Assembly (NCBI RefSeq): GCF_905475345.1
Contig: NC_066610.1
Location: 1,988,886-2,052,885 of the forward strand
Direction: 5' to 3'
From: Vespula vulgaris
Taxonomy: Eukaryota > Arthropoda > Insecta > Hymenoptera > Vespidae
DNA length: 64,000 bases
Part shown: piece after piece, positions 37,318 to 49,699 of the stretch
Layout of the letters: each line of letters opens with the position of its first letter
How positions within the stretch are numbered: the stretch's first letter is position 1
The notes under the pieces: generated by a model
Told to the model about the DNA's origin: nothing
The model's database searches: none
Seen by the model: only the letters and a program-made list of their open reading frames with translations
Translations under genes and position numbers: made by a program

Positions 37318-37766
37318 TATTCGATTCTAAACAATGTTCTAGATCGAAACTAATGACTAGTACACGATCGAAGTTATTTTTCTCTTGGGAAGGATTTTTT
37401 TGCTTGTTTGTTCGTTTTTTCTTTTTTTTTTTCTATTATTTTTTTTCGTTCAATAAAGTTTTTACAAGATCGTTTACTTCATAGACACCGTGTATAAATG
37501 ATCTATTATATCTATAACCTCTAAGTCAGGCTATAATGTTTACGATACGATCAAGGAAATAATATTGAAGTCTTAGAATAATCTTAAAATAAACGATTGC
37601 AAGGTAAGTAAATATAATAATAGAGAGAGAAAGAGAGAGCAAGAGTGAAAGTGGGTCGATTGTTTCAGAAAATTATAAATATTAGAAATAAATTTTTTTA
37701 TCTTTTTTTTTCCCCTTTTTTTTTAATTAAAAATGTTCGTCTTATTAATCATGTGATCTACTTCAC

Positions 37767-37816
<50 letters not shown>

Positions 37817-39062
37817 TTGTTACACTGTTATAATCAGATGTATATGTTGGTATCACAGTGACTTCAATGTCATCAATACAATGAAATCTCAGTGGTTCTC
37901 ATGTCACTAAATTAATTAGAACGATTAAGTCAATAATAAAAGAGTCTTTAAATAATGCACAATTATTACTATTATTTTCTTTTTTCGAAGAAATAACCCG
38001 GAAAAATTTTTCCAAAAAAAAAAAGGAAGTTACCAGGTGAAATTAATCTTCTCGTTTCGAACGAAATCAACGAAATTTTTAGACGAAAATAATTTAAAAA
38101 AAAAAGAAAAGAAAGAAAAAAGAGAAAAAGGACCAATAAAATTTTTTTCTCATTTTTTTTTTTCTCAACATTACCTTGCGACGGATCATCGAAAAAAAAA
38201 AAAGAAAAAAAGATTTAACAGAATATAGTTTACGGTGTCTAGTGACACGAAGTTAATGTTTTTAAGACTATACTCCTTTCCTTCCTGTCTTTGTCACGAA
38301 CAAGTGTTTAATGTTTCGTCCATTTAAAGAGCCGTAACCACGATCCACTATCCAGTTTCAATGTTTATCTTCATTGGCCAAGCGTAACCACCGTTCTTAT
38401 GGAAGTGCCCTCTCCTTTCTACATACACATGGACAGTATCGTAGTGTACGAATTACCATATGCATCAATCGTAATTATGAATAATATAATGATCGAAAGA
38501 TACCGATCGATTTCTCAGGAATCTCGATCGATCGTATTACAAATGTGTATTAGGATTAATTTAGAAAGAAAGAAAAAAAAGTTAATAATAATTTTGTTCA
38601 ACTATCGTTACCTAGATCAAATATAAGTATCGTACGTTGTCTGTTAATGTTACTAAATCATCTAATAATTTTTATTATTTATTTTTAACATTCCTTTTTC
38701 TTTTCTTTCTTTCTTTTTTTTCTTTCGTCATCGTCGGTCGGATTAAAATGTCGTACGTACGTCGTTATTGGTTTACTTTATTGTAGATTCTACATTTAGT
38801 TACTTAACTTTATATATTCTTTTTTATTTCTTCTTCTTTCCTTTCTGTTTTTCTTTCTTTTTTTTTTTGGTTTAATCATCGTAGTAAACTGCGTTAGATG
38901 TAATAACGTATCTTTTTTTTTTCTTTTTTCATTTCATAAGTATCCTTTCTGATAATTTTTCGATTCACTTGCTTGAGATATAAAGTAATAAACAGACCGA
39001 TTAGTTTCCCTGATTTCTAATCAATTTAAATACTCGAATGAATCTACGTTAGAATAATAAAA

Positions 39063-39102
<40 letters not shown>

Positions 39103-39254
39103 ATTATAATAATTACATACGATTTTAATGAAATGTAAAAGAAAAGAAAGAAGAAATTTTTAGATTAAAATTTGTTCAATTGAAAAAAGAAAGAATGTAG
39201 AAAAAATGTTCCTTTAATCGTAAATATTTATAATATTTAATTTGATTGAATTTG

Positions 39255-39290
<36 letters not shown>
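37318..39290. other. Non-coding, TA-tract-rich
   Basis: (TA)n at 37774-37814, 39064-39098 and 39258-39290, with T/A low complexity between. A unique patch at 38230-38460 includes two CGTAACCAC-type (Runt-like) motifs near 38334 and 38383. An ATG-initiated 75-codon frame starts at 38399 in a poor initiation context and shows no recognised domain. Confidence 0.55.
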
Positions 39291-39294
<4 letters not shown>

Positions 39295-39445
39295 TACGCC
39301 AATGGCGGACATGCCTTTCCTGGCTGCTATCTTAGTCGATTCCGCTTGTGCATCGTCGTCGATTATATGCAACGCGCGGGCCGCTTACGCAACGAAACTC
39401 AACGACGAAACAACACTAACTCTTGAGAATCGCAAATTGAGTTAC
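39291..39445. promoter_or_regulatory. GC-balanced, CpG-rich patch
   Basis: Directly after a TA tract, about 150 bp with normal base balance, ATGGCGG (39303-39309), GCGCGGGCCGC and no repeats. It is open in one plus frame. Either a short exon or a conserved regulatory element; nothing recognised. Confidence 0.2.
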
Positions 39446-41759
39446 TCTCAAGAGAAAGAGAGATAGATAAATACAGATAGATACAAATAGATATAGTTAG
39501 TCTCTCACAAAATAAGAGTATATGTGAGAGAGAGAGAGAAAGAAAGAGAGAGAGAGGAGAGATTTGCTTTTATTAATTTCTTTTGTACGAATTATCGGAA
39601 ACCTTCGGTGCTTATCAGAAAAGTTCTTTTTCAACGTCTATCGTGATAACCAGAGGAAAAAAAACGAAGAAGAAAAAAAAATGTATTCCATAACAACTTT
39701 CATGGCGATTCTTAATGGCGATCGATACTATTTTCTTTTCGTTCTACAAAATTTTGTTTTTCTTCAGAGAACAAAATAGAAAGAATGAATGTAGGAATAA
39801 TTGTTTGTTTTTCTTGATTAAAAAAAAATATATATATATTTGTTTACTTCAAATCATTATGATCATTTTAAATTGATTTCGATGGAGAACGTCTAATAAT
39901 TATTATCGATGCTTGAATTGAAATAATCGAGAGATACTCGATATTAAAAAATGCACGTCAATGTCGTACGACACTATCTTTTTTTTTTTACAATTAAAAA
40001 AAAAATATATATATAATCGATCTTTAAAATTTTTTCGTTCGACAATGACGTACATTTTTTTTTTTTTTTTTTTTCTTATTATTCATTGTACTCACGCACA
40101 AACACGTACATATACACAGAGACACAAAATGTAAAAAATTTCGTTCGGATTCTTTAAAATCGAATTTAAAAAAAAAGAAAGAAAATTTGTCTCACTCACT
40201 TGACTTTTCTTTTCATAATTGATGAAGAAAAAATGAAGAAGAATATATATATATATTATTGTAAGTTTTTAAAGTTTCTCTAACGAGTGCCTAAGCAAGA
40301 CTGCCATCGTCTCTCTCACGTGGGGGCCGACGATACTGTTGGTTTTATTTTTGGTCGATGGATTTAACCATGAACCTACCCCATGGACGGGTCAACACGT
40401 GACAAGTTTTACCATAAAATAGTTTCAATTTTGATCTAAAAGCGTTTTTTTTCCCCTTCTTTTATAATAATTTTTCTTCTTAGTTTTATTACGACGAACA
40501 AATCAAATGTTTGCTTTAAACACGTTCCACATTTTTTTTTTGTTTTAATAATAATAAAATTGTTCTCCGAAAGATAAAAAGAAAAAAAGATCGTTAGAAA
40601 TAATTAACTCACCGATTATATCGATTAATTAACAGGAAAGTGAAAAGAAAAGAAAAGGGAAAGAAAATAAAATAAAAAATGGCCGCACCAGGTGTTCCAT
40701 CTTACTTCTCAGGAATGATGATATAATTGATACGTACCTGTAACATAAAAATAAAGAAAAATAAAAAATACTATTAGGTCATTGTCAAACTTACTTGTTA
40801 TTTATATATATATGTGTGTGTGTGTGTGTGTCTATGTAAAGTTAAAATATACCTGAGTACAGTAGAACGATTATTATTATCTTCGAAGTTATCTTAATGA
40901 TCATCTAGGACTTGATGATTACTTTAACTATAATCTTAGAACGATTAACGTTTCTACCCGCATCACGTCGATTATGGTTGCAATTGATGATGAGTGTACA
41001 AAGAAAGGAATCTTGTAACCATCTACTGTATATGTATGTATACGTGTGCAAGAGAGATAGAGCAAAAAATTTCGGATAATGAAACGAACGTGATGCTTCG
41101 AATTATCGATTACACGAACTTCGTTTCAAATAAATCGTGATTGTTATCTTAGAATTAATTATTTCTCTTTTTATTTTCTTCTTTTTCTTTTTTTTTCTCT
41201 TTCTCTCTTCTTCCTCATTCGTTCAACGACAATATATTTCGTTGGGACGTCACTTTTTACTAAACATTTCGAATAAGGATGGACAATGATGAATTAGGCT
41301 ATTCTTTGTACTAATTTGGTACCATCAGTCCACAAGATTACTATATATATAAAAGAAAAAAGAAAAAAAAAAGAAATGATCGTACTTGATAAAACCTTCC
41401 TGTAACCCTATTTGGGTTCAAGCTCGTTCCACGACACAATGAAGAATGCGATTCCGATCTAATCAGGAAACGACCTTGAGCAGTTGTTTAATCGTACGTT
41501 TAAGTAAGCAGTTAAGCATTCTAAGTGCGAGATAAATTTCAAGAAATTCGAAGGTCGAAGTAGTAATTTCCGTTTTCTCGACGGACGGAACAAAAATGGA
41601 GGGTGTAATAAAATTGGGGAGTGAGTTGAGAGTGTGCAGAAAAAATAAGAGGGGTGGAGTTTGCTGAAAGAGGCTTCAAGTGTTTCCTTCGCATGAAACC
41701 CTAATTTTTCGGCAAGTACTATTTCGAAATTGACTCAACTTACTAAGCTCTCTAATACT
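39446..41759. other. Non-coding; two unique patches
   Basis: No gene seen. Simple repeats at 39520-39555 (GA) and 40052-40075 (T). The segment 40290-40420 is non-repetitive with two CACGTG E-boxes (40317-40322, 40396-40401). The segment 41395-41530 is non-repetitive and GC-balanced. GT repeats lie at 40810-40832 and 41772-41792. Confidence 0.55.
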
Positions 41760-41849
41760 AATTAAATATAAGTGTGTGTGTGTGTGTGTGTATTGCTAAT
41801 TTTTTGTTAATTTTTTCGAATGAAAATTAGTCAATGACCTAAGTGAATC

Positions 41850-42560
41850 TTTATAATTTCTAATTTTTTTTTCTTTGTTTCGATCGAGATTAGTAATTAG
41901 TGTTCAGTGGAATTTTTAATAAGCGTTAGTAATTAATAACAAGTTCTCTCTGAATTTCTAACATTAATTATTAGATCTTTTTTGTAATAGTTAATACTAT
42001 TTCTCAGATTAAGATTGGTAATTAGTAGGTTAATGATATAATTTTAATAAGTACCAACAGAAAGTAACAACTTGTTTGTAAGGACTCTCTGAATTTCTAA
42101 CACTAATTATTATTAGATTTGTATAATTAATTCTTTTTCTTTCTTCCTTTTTCTTCTTTTTTTTTAATAAAAATTAGCTGACACATAAGTACTCCTCATA
42201 CGTCTTTCATTATAATCGAAATTGGTAATTAGTGATTAAAATAATTTTTATAAGTGTCAAGTAGTAACGATTCGATGAAAAACATGCTTGCAAAATACTT
42301 TAATTGCCATCGATCTAAATTGACCGTAATGGAGATAATTTAATATCGATAAGTGCTAGAACGTAACACATAAATTCTTAACATTCCTGGCACTAATTTC
42401 TAAATTTGTTTGCTTCTCAAATCAAATAAAAAAAAAAAAGGAAAGAAAAAAATTGCACGTTCTCGATATTCCTTAGATTAAAATTAAATTTGATATCGCT
42501 CTAAGTGTCGAAATATAACACTTATAAATTCTCTCCGCAAATTTTGATACCAGTTAATTA
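41850..42560. repeat. Degenerate tandem array, about 4 copies
   Basis: CTCTCTGAATTTCTAACA recurs with its GAATTT at 41952 and 42091 (139 bp), and a GATT(A/G)GTAATTAGT block at about 41888, 42014 and 42223. AATAAGTG(T/C)-like text and ATTAGAT repeat between them. Later copies (42330-42560) keep only fragments such as AAGTGCTAGAACGTAACAC and AAGTGTCGAAATATAACAC. Confidence 0.65.
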
Positions 42561-43440
42561 AAAAAAAAGAAAATTAACGAAACATATGATAATTAACAAA
42601 TTCCAATTCCTCTCATAAGTGTTAAAAATGGGCACTTAAATTTCTTAGGTTCTCAAATCCACAAGAACCATACAAAAAGAAAAAAAAAAGAAAAAACAAA
42701 AATACACGTTATAACGAGTGTAATATAAAATCAAAAGTATAATAAATCTGACACAGTCCGATAGTGTAATAAGTGTAATAAGTGTAACGAATTAATTTCT
42801 AATTTAAACGACAAGTATCGAGAAATAACAAACCTTGCAAGTTTCACAAAAAATTAACTCTTACGTTAATTAACTATCAGATTTATTGCAACCTCTATAA
42901 AATCCGCTAAACAAACAAACAAACACACAAACAGAGCAAACAAATAAAAATAAATTAGATAGAAACATACTGGTAGAATTATTGATCGAAACGAATTAAG
43001 AATCCAACCATATAGAACGCCTCAAGCGATATATATCTCATATCAAGGTGTTTTCGAAACTGCAGCTGCAAGAAAAATCGAAGACAGAGAAAGAGAGAGA
43101 AAGAGAGAATCGTCCTTGACTCCTTCTTTATTCGAGTCCTAGGAGAGTTTCACGATAATCGTCATCTAACTCAATGTCAGCTGCTTCCAGGTTCTCCGCT
43201 AAAGGCTACCATACACACTCCTACTATTTCACATTCTACCTCTCTCTCTCTCTCTCACACACACACTCTCTCTATCCATCTATCTTTCTCTCTCTTTAAG
43301 TATGTAGCCTTTGTGCTAACGTTTGCGTTTACTCTCTAGCCTTGTGCCTAATGACAACGTCGGCGAAACTAGAGAAAGAAAGAAAGAAAGAAAGAGACAG
43401 AAAGAAAGATCTTGTTTCTTCTGGCAACTTTGCAAATCCG
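42561..43440. other. Non-coding, no gene seen
   Basis: AT-rich unique sequence with repeated AAGTGTAATAAGTGTAA text (about 42764-42795), a CAAA run (42911-42945), and a GC-balanced patch at 43040-43200 with CAGCTG at 43063 and 43178. CT and GAAA tracts follow. Confidence 0.6.
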
Positions 43441-43445
43441 TTCTG

Positions 43446-43476
<31 letters not shown>

Positions 43477-43990
43477 GTCGTCGTCGTCGTCGTCATCGTC
43501 ATCATCATCGTCATTATAATCATCGACAACAGCAACAATAATAGCAGGATTATCAACAGCATCGGTAGCTTCGTTGTAATCATCATCGAGTTCTTTTAGC
43601 ATAATTATATCATGCGGATTCGGTAATCTTTATTTTTATTTTTATTTATTTAAATCATCGATAAAATAAATTAATAAATAAATAAACAATAATATATTTA
43701 ATACATGTCATTGTATTATTATTATTATTATTATTATGTATATATATATAATAGATAATATATCATAAATTACAAACGACATGCTCATCCTCATCGTCAT
43801 CATTATTATTATCAATAGCATTATCAACAGCATCAATAGTGTCGTTACAATCGTCATCAAATTCCTCCAGCATGAGTCTATCATGCGGATTGAGAAATTT
43901 TTGATGTTATTTAATTTTATGATCAATAAAATAAATAAATCGTTATAAATAATATATCATTGATCATTGTCATCGTCATTGTCGTTATCA
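43441..43990 (-). repeat. Duplicated segment with Asp-rich frames
   Basis: Two copies offset by 271 bp share ATCATGCGGATT (43609-43620 and 43880-43891), CATCATCGAG/TCATCAAATT text, ATTATCAACAGCATC and an ATC run. On the minus strand both copies have an ATG (43602 and 43873) starting related peptides: Met-Leu, then Glu, three Asp, Asn, and a shared Asp-Ala-Val-Asp-Asn; 12 of the first 18 residues agree. Copy one then runs into 22 Asp; copy two ends after 36 residues at 43763. Function unknown; it may be only a microsatellite-driven duplication. Confidence 0.6.
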
Positions 43991-44657
43991 TCAAGACACT
44001 ATTTTTCCTCTTAATAAAAAAAAAAAAGGATTATGTTAAAGAAAGTTTAACAAAATATTGTAAATTAGATTCATTCATTCATTCATTCATTTTTTTATTT
44101 ATTTATTTATTTATACGTCAGGATAATTTTTCGTGCTTTAGCAAAACCGTCGTAGTAACCGTCACGAAACGATTCCCCAAGGTTCCTCGATTATGCAAAC
44201 AAGTATGCACCTTCTGCACCGGTTCGCGTGTATGCACTACGCGTGCCGGTTTACATCGAACGTTGTAAAACTATTATGTAAAAATGGCCTTGGACCAGTC
44301 CAGAACTTCGATTCTCAATACCACTCTCGTTTCACATTTTTTTTTCTTTCTCTTTCTCTTTCTTTCTTTCTTTACAATTTTTTTCCTCTGTTTCTTTTTC
44401 TTTTCTTTTCTTTCTGTTTTGTATTTAGACCAATCACGCCTTGGAATTCGTCATCGACGCATATTGTACTTGAAAATCGAACGTCGAATTTCTTTTTCTC
44501 TCTCTTTTTTTTTCTTTCTTTTTCTTTTTATAAACTTAATTAAACCTCGAATTATATGTTAAGAAAATTATCTGAGAAAAGTTATCCAACTAAAAGATCT
44601 GAAATTAAAAATAATACTTCAAATTCATCACCGACGTAACTGTAATAGTAATAATTA

Positions 44658-44695
<38 letters not shown>
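44658..44695. repeat. (ATG)n trinucleotide repeat
   Basis: About 12 ATG/GAT units. Confidence 0.95.
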
Positions 44696-45466
44696 AAGAA
44701 ATTTATATACATTTTCTGATTAATATCAAGTCTATCTCGAGTACAGTGATTTACATGGTTAAAAAATAAAAAAAAGAAAGAATTTCTTCTTATCCCTTCA
44801 GAAAATTTCGAATTGATCGAATTTATGAATGAATTAATTGTCGACATAACGTTAGATAAAATTTTATCTCTTCCCTTCGGTTTTCTCGTCCGCCATTTTG
44901 TCGTCATTTTATCGTTTTACTTTTCTCTAAAATTATCTTAAGGGAATGGAAGGGAGGGGATTGAAAAGAAACATTTCTGTGTTAAAATTAGGCGGGTGAA
45001 AGGTGGTAGAATGGGGGATGAAAAAAAACAGGAACAAAGAAAAAGGAAAAGTAAAGAAAAGAAAATCGTTAAATTATTCAAGGACGTCGCTAGAAAAGGT
45101 GAGATCGTCCATACTATTCGTAAAATCACCCTCGGAAGGAATAACTCGTCTTTCTCGTTTTTCTTTTCACCACTTCCTTTTTTTTTCTTTTCTTCTTCTT
45201 CCTCTTCCTCTTCCTCTTCTTCTTCTTCTTCTTCTTAGAAACACCCCATCGAGACCATAAATATGTAAATATGTGGCTCTACAGGCGACTTGTCGAGGCG
45301 TTAGCCAGAATGCATATATATGTACATATATATAATATGTGTATGTATATGTGTATATGTATAGACAAATATATATTATGTACATAACAATGGAATAATA
45401 ATTTATGATAATTTTTATTCTCTAATTCGTTCAAGACCATTTTCACAATAGTCGTAGTCACGTAAA

Positions 45467-45502
45467 ATGGCCGAAAAAATGGCCGAAAAAATGGCCGATT
45501 CT
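45467..45502. promoter_or_regulatory. Three tandem YY1/PHO-like sites
   Basis: The 12-mer ATGGCCGAAAAA starts at 45467, 45479 and 45491 (last copy partial). Read on the minus strand each is CGGCCATTTT or close, matching the GCCAT core of the YY1/Pleiohomeotic family. More GCCATTTT sites lie at 44892-44899 and 45648-45655. Phasing at 12 bp would place sites on one face of the helix. The repeat is seen; the binding is inferred. Confidence 0.3.
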
Positions 45503-45989
45503 ATTTCACGAATAGAAACGATAATTCGACGATAATCTTTTCATCGTATATAGGTTTAAAAATATTGTGTATGTAAAAAAAAAACGAATGAAATATTTTG
45601 TTACCTTGATCTCTTTTTCTTTTTTTTTTTTTTTATTACACCAATCGAAAATGGCGTCGATTAGTTAACGAACTATCCACCCCTCGAGTATTCAATTTTT
45701 CACCACGAATTTAAATGAATTTTATCCAATTGCTAACCATGCAAGTCATTTAGTAAATATACATAACGAGAGCACTAATACATATGTACATACATTATTA
45801 CGAGGTATCGTGAACACGATTGGAAAACAATACATGTGCGATCAAATGAAATATATAATATAAAAGCATCGATAAAAGCACCCTTTTGTATGTGTATATA
45901 TATATATCGATATATAATAAGATCGATGTTTAATAAATCAAAAAGAAAAGGAAAATACAAAAAATAAAATAAAGAAAAAAAATATAAAG

Positions 45990-46720
45990 GAGAAATGAAT
46001 AATCTCACGGAAAGAAATCCTGAAATTAGAAAAAAAAAAGGAAAAAGAAAATCATACTTCGACAAGGATCTTTGTTTTTTTTTTTTTTGGATTTTGTCCT
46101 ACTATTATACGTGACCAAAATTCACATAGATTAAAAACAATAATGATTATATAAAAAAAAAAACAAAAAAATCAGGAAACTCATTTACACGAATTGAAGG
46201 AAAAAATCCGCATTGGCAAAAAAAAAAAAAGAAAAAGAAAAAGAAAATTAGTGCTCGAGAAGAACCTTTGTTTTGTTTCTTCTTGGACTGTGTCCTGTAC
46301 ATTACGTGGCATCCACAGTAGCCAACGATAATTAATAACGATTATGAAAAATCACGGAACGTGTTTATGAGTTGTGGAAAAGAAGAATTCGCATTCAAGA
46401 AAAAAAAAAAAAAAGAAAAGAAAAAGAAAAAGAAAATTAGAGCTCGACAAGAGCCTTTGTTTTATTTCTTTCAGTATCGTGTCTCGTACGTTACCTGTGA
46501 TCAATAGTTGTCAATGATAATGATTACGAAAAGTCACGAAACGTGTTTTCGAGTTGCTGAAAGGAATCCGCAGTAAAAAAAAGGAAGAAGAAGAAAATCG
46601 TAGGTCGAAAAAACAAAATGAAGTGTATTAATGAACCTCAACAAATCTTTCTTTGTTTTTTGTGTTAACCCTTTTGGGACGTTTTGATTGTAGAGTTCGT
46701 GAGATTAGCAGCTGCCAATG
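45990..46720. repeat. Tandem array, 4 copies of about 190 bp
   Basis: Landmark CTTTGTTTT at 46071, 46267, 46456 and 46652 (spacings 196, 189, 196). Before it each copy has GAAAATxxxxxCTCGAxAAGA; after it TGTCCT or TGTCTC, a GATTA(C/T)GAAAA(A/G)TCAC block, AACGTGTTT and AATCCGCA-like text, then a poly-A/AAAG run. A-runs vary in length between copies. Confidence 0.88.
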
Positions 46721-46730
46721 ATAATGTTTG

Positions 46731-46761
<31 letters not shown>

Positions 46762-47068
46762 CTCTCTCTTTTCTTTCTAACGAAAGAAACGAGACGAATG
46801 CAGAATCACTGGCATATCCGCGAAGACGTCACGACGATCATTCCCAATGAGAGAGGACTATAGCAATCTCTTTCTTACGTTTCGATTACTTCTTCTTTGT
46901 CTTTTATCACGTTCGTATAAACATGTATGTGTGTGTATTTCTATCTCTCTGTAATGTGTATATACGTACTGTGTTGTGTGCATGTGTGTGTTAACCTCGA
47001 CGTTGTAACAGTAAAAACGTTCCAAGGCGACATTTTTCTATGGAAAAGTCGATTCCATCGAAAAGAAG
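46721..47068. other. Non-coding, CT and GT repeats
   Basis: CT tract (46732-46760) and GT-rich text (46920-46995). No gene. Confidence 0.6.
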
Positions 47069-47126
47069 TGGGGGAGGGTGAGAGGTGAGGAGGTGGGTCG
47101 GTTGGGGGGTGAGTAGAGGGGTAGGG
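47069..47126 (+). other. G-run cluster with quadruplex potential
   Basis: Plus-strand G-runs of 5, 3, 3, 6, 4 and 3 bases within 58 bp, with loops mostly 2-8 nt. A G-quadruplex is plausible on the plus strand. Confidence 0.5.
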
Positions 47127-48780
47127 AGAAAAACGTGAGTGATTTTATAAGAAAAATGTGAATCGCCTTGTATCACGATACACGCGATATTTTCTAATAA
47201 TTTTCTAACATATATATATCTTTCATTTTATATATATATATCTATAAATTTTTTGAACGAAAGAAAAAGAAAAAATTGGAAGAATTCTCGCAGAAAGGAT
47301 TGTGAAAAAAATTGTTGCGAAATAATTTTACAAATAATTTTACCGTATAAATTTTATCGTAATAAATAAATAAATAAATAAATAAGTGTACGAATAAAAA
47401 ATTATTTTCTCATTAGAATAACGTTACAATAAATAATTCTTTTCGTACATAAATAAATCTTCTTGTTCGTGATAAATAAACAAATAAACAAATAAATAAA
47501 TGAATTGAATCATTAAATCTATATTTCTAAAGATAATTAAAGAAAAGGAAAAAAGTAAAAAAAAAAAGCTCATCAATCTTTTTCTTTTCTACGATAATCA
47601 TCCGACCTATCTATTTTATTACTTTAGTAACACACACACATATATATATACATCTATGTATCATACTACTATACCAGTATATATTATACCACTATACACG
47701 TGCCTCGATGTAACAGTAAAAACGTCGTAAGCGTGACAATCGAGTGACTCTATCAGAAGTACTAACGAGACGTCTCTCTTCCGATCGGAAATGCCTAAAA
47801 CGAGTTGATGCGACGAATCGAAATGACAATAACGGTATTCAATTTCTATTTCCGACGCGACGTTCACAAAAACGTATTACCATTTGACGAATCCTTAAAT
47901 TGTTCAAAAAATCTATTTTTTTCTTATTTTCTTTTTTTGCTTTCTTTTTTCTTTTTCCTCATTCACCTACCCCTCAATCTTTTTTTTTTTTAACTATAAT
48001 TAATTAATCAAAATTAATCGTTAACAAAATAATTAAATATTACGTATTAACGTTTCAATGTTGAATATATTGAATATGTATAAACGTGCATATGTGTACG
48101 TGTATATGTGTATTAATTAATTTCTTGATTTTCTAATCGCTCAAAACAGTGTTGTTACATTTACTTACGTGTATATGGGTATGTATGTGTATGTGTATAT
48201 ATGTATGTATTGAATTTAGTTGGTTCTTAATAAGAGCACGTCGAAGTTTTCGCTTAGAGTTTCGAGAGAGGATTAGTCTTTATGTTGATCTATGTAAACT
48301 CGACGGAAACGTAGAACCCCACGCACGAGGGTGTGGCTTTTAGTAAGCAACCCGACAGACTTAGACGTAAACACGCTTTACATTTACATTTGTGTGCAAG
48401 TGTGTAAATTATACAAAGTGAAAGTTAGAATAATTTCATTGTTTAATTAAATCATGAAAATTTTGACAAAATATTAATTAATAATAAACCTTGAAGTAAT
48501 ATGTGATTCATTATTATTTCTAATCAGATTTTTGAATTGAAATATTTTATCTATAAAAAAGAAATATATATATATATATAATAAAAATTTGATATATTAA
48601 TCTAACGATTAAATTTTAATAAGACAAAATGTAATATCGATATCGAAATAAAAATTATAATAATATGACATCGTAAAATAATGACTAATCGATACGATTG
48701 AAAACTAGAATTTCGTTTAAAAATAAATATATAAAAGAATAAAAATTAAAATTAAGATTAAAAATGGAGAGTCGCTTTGA
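47127..48780. other. Non-coding AT-rich stretch
   Basis: AAAT repeats (47360-47385, 47475-47500), T-rich block (47910-47985), TATG repeats (48170-48210), TA runs. The minus-strand frame at 47661-47867 is non-repetitive but lacks an ATG at its 5' end. No gene recognised. Confidence 0.55.
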
Positions 48781-48985
48781 ATGTTTTTTCTTCTTCATTG
48801 TTTTGTTGTTCTTTGTGGGATTCAAGAAACGTTGAATGATTTTATTTGTAAAAGAAAGAAGAAAATTTTTTTTTAGAATTAAAAATAAAACTCTCTCAGA
48901 GTCTTTTTGTCTTCGTCTATTTTCTTTATGGGATTTAAAGAAATATTGAATAATTTTATCATCTGAAAAAAAAAAAAACAAAAAG
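48780..48985 (-). repeat. Two-copy repeat, 114-bp period, same frame
   Basis: TTGAATGATTTTAT (48832) and TTGAATAATTTTAT (48946), each preceded by GGGATTxAAGAAA. The period is 38 codons, so the minus-strand frame 48685-48981 reads through both copies and encodes Lys-Ile-Ile-Gln twice, followed by basic stretches. The frame starts at TTG, and A/T-rich content makes coding doubtful. Confidence 0.55.
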
Positions 48986-48999
48986 ATTTTTTTTTCTAC

Positions 49000-49195
49000 G
49001 ATGGTGGTCGTCGTTCGTCTATGCTCATATACGTTCTACTCTTATTTCGTAGCGAATAGGGGCTTTGGCTTTTCGAGCCATATGGCGTTCGCGTCATTCA
49101 TTGTTCACGTGTCAAGAGGCCCCATCGAGAGCAACGATAGACGACGAGCATGACCGCCTCCCCAGGGTGGAGTAATCCAACCATCTAAACGCGTT
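49000..49195. promoter_or_regulatory. GC-balanced unique patch
   Basis: Non-repetitive sequence with CATATG (about 49079), CACGTG (about 49107), GGGGCTTTGGCTTTTCGAGCC and a CCTCCCCAGGGTGG core. No convincing frame. A strong candidate for a conserved non-coding element or unrecognised exon. Confidence 0.22.
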
Positions 49196-49319
49196 TCTCA
49201 TTTCTCATATTTTTCTTATAATTATTTCTTTCTAATCGTTATTATCTGATCTTGTTCTTTTATGAATTTTCACGTAAACAAATTTTCTCTTTTTGTAGAA
49301 ATTCGAACAAAATGTTTCT

Positions 49320-49680
49320 TCCTTTCGAATTTTTTTTTGTTCGTTTTTCATCATCAGGCCCAAATCGAACCCAAGTCAGGCCCAAATTAGATCGATTTTT
49401 AATTGTTTTAATCACTTTCGTATTAAACAAATCTACTAAGAGTTTTTGAATTATTCCGAATGTTTTTTTCTTTTTAGTTCGTTTAAATCATTATAAGGCC
49501 CAAAATTAAAACAATTCCGAATGATCATTAACATTTTATCGTCATAAAGAAATATAAAAATTTTTCTTAGAGTCTTGGAGTAAAATTTCCACAAAATTTT
49601 TCAGTTCGTTCAAATCATCTCATATGGGGCCCAGTACTAATAAAATCAATTTTCTATAGCCAATCGATTATTATCGATTA
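49320..49680. repeat. Degenerate tandem array, 3 copies of about 140 bp
   Basis: The phrase (A)GTTCGTTTxAATCAT followed by AGGCCCAAAxT occurs around 49340, 49476 and 49603; the GGCCC core lies at 49357, 49497 and 49627. The first unit has a second AGGCCCAA at 49378. The GGCCCA core resembles that of the 15.7-16.3 kb array, but flanks differ. Confidence 0.65.
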
Positions 49681-49699
49681 CATATCATTTAATTGACAC

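Noticed and set aside
45990..46720. SINE or LINE tails
   Set aside because: Poly-A runs end each unit, but copies are in strict tandem, with no Pol III boxes, no reverse transcriptase and no target-site duplications.
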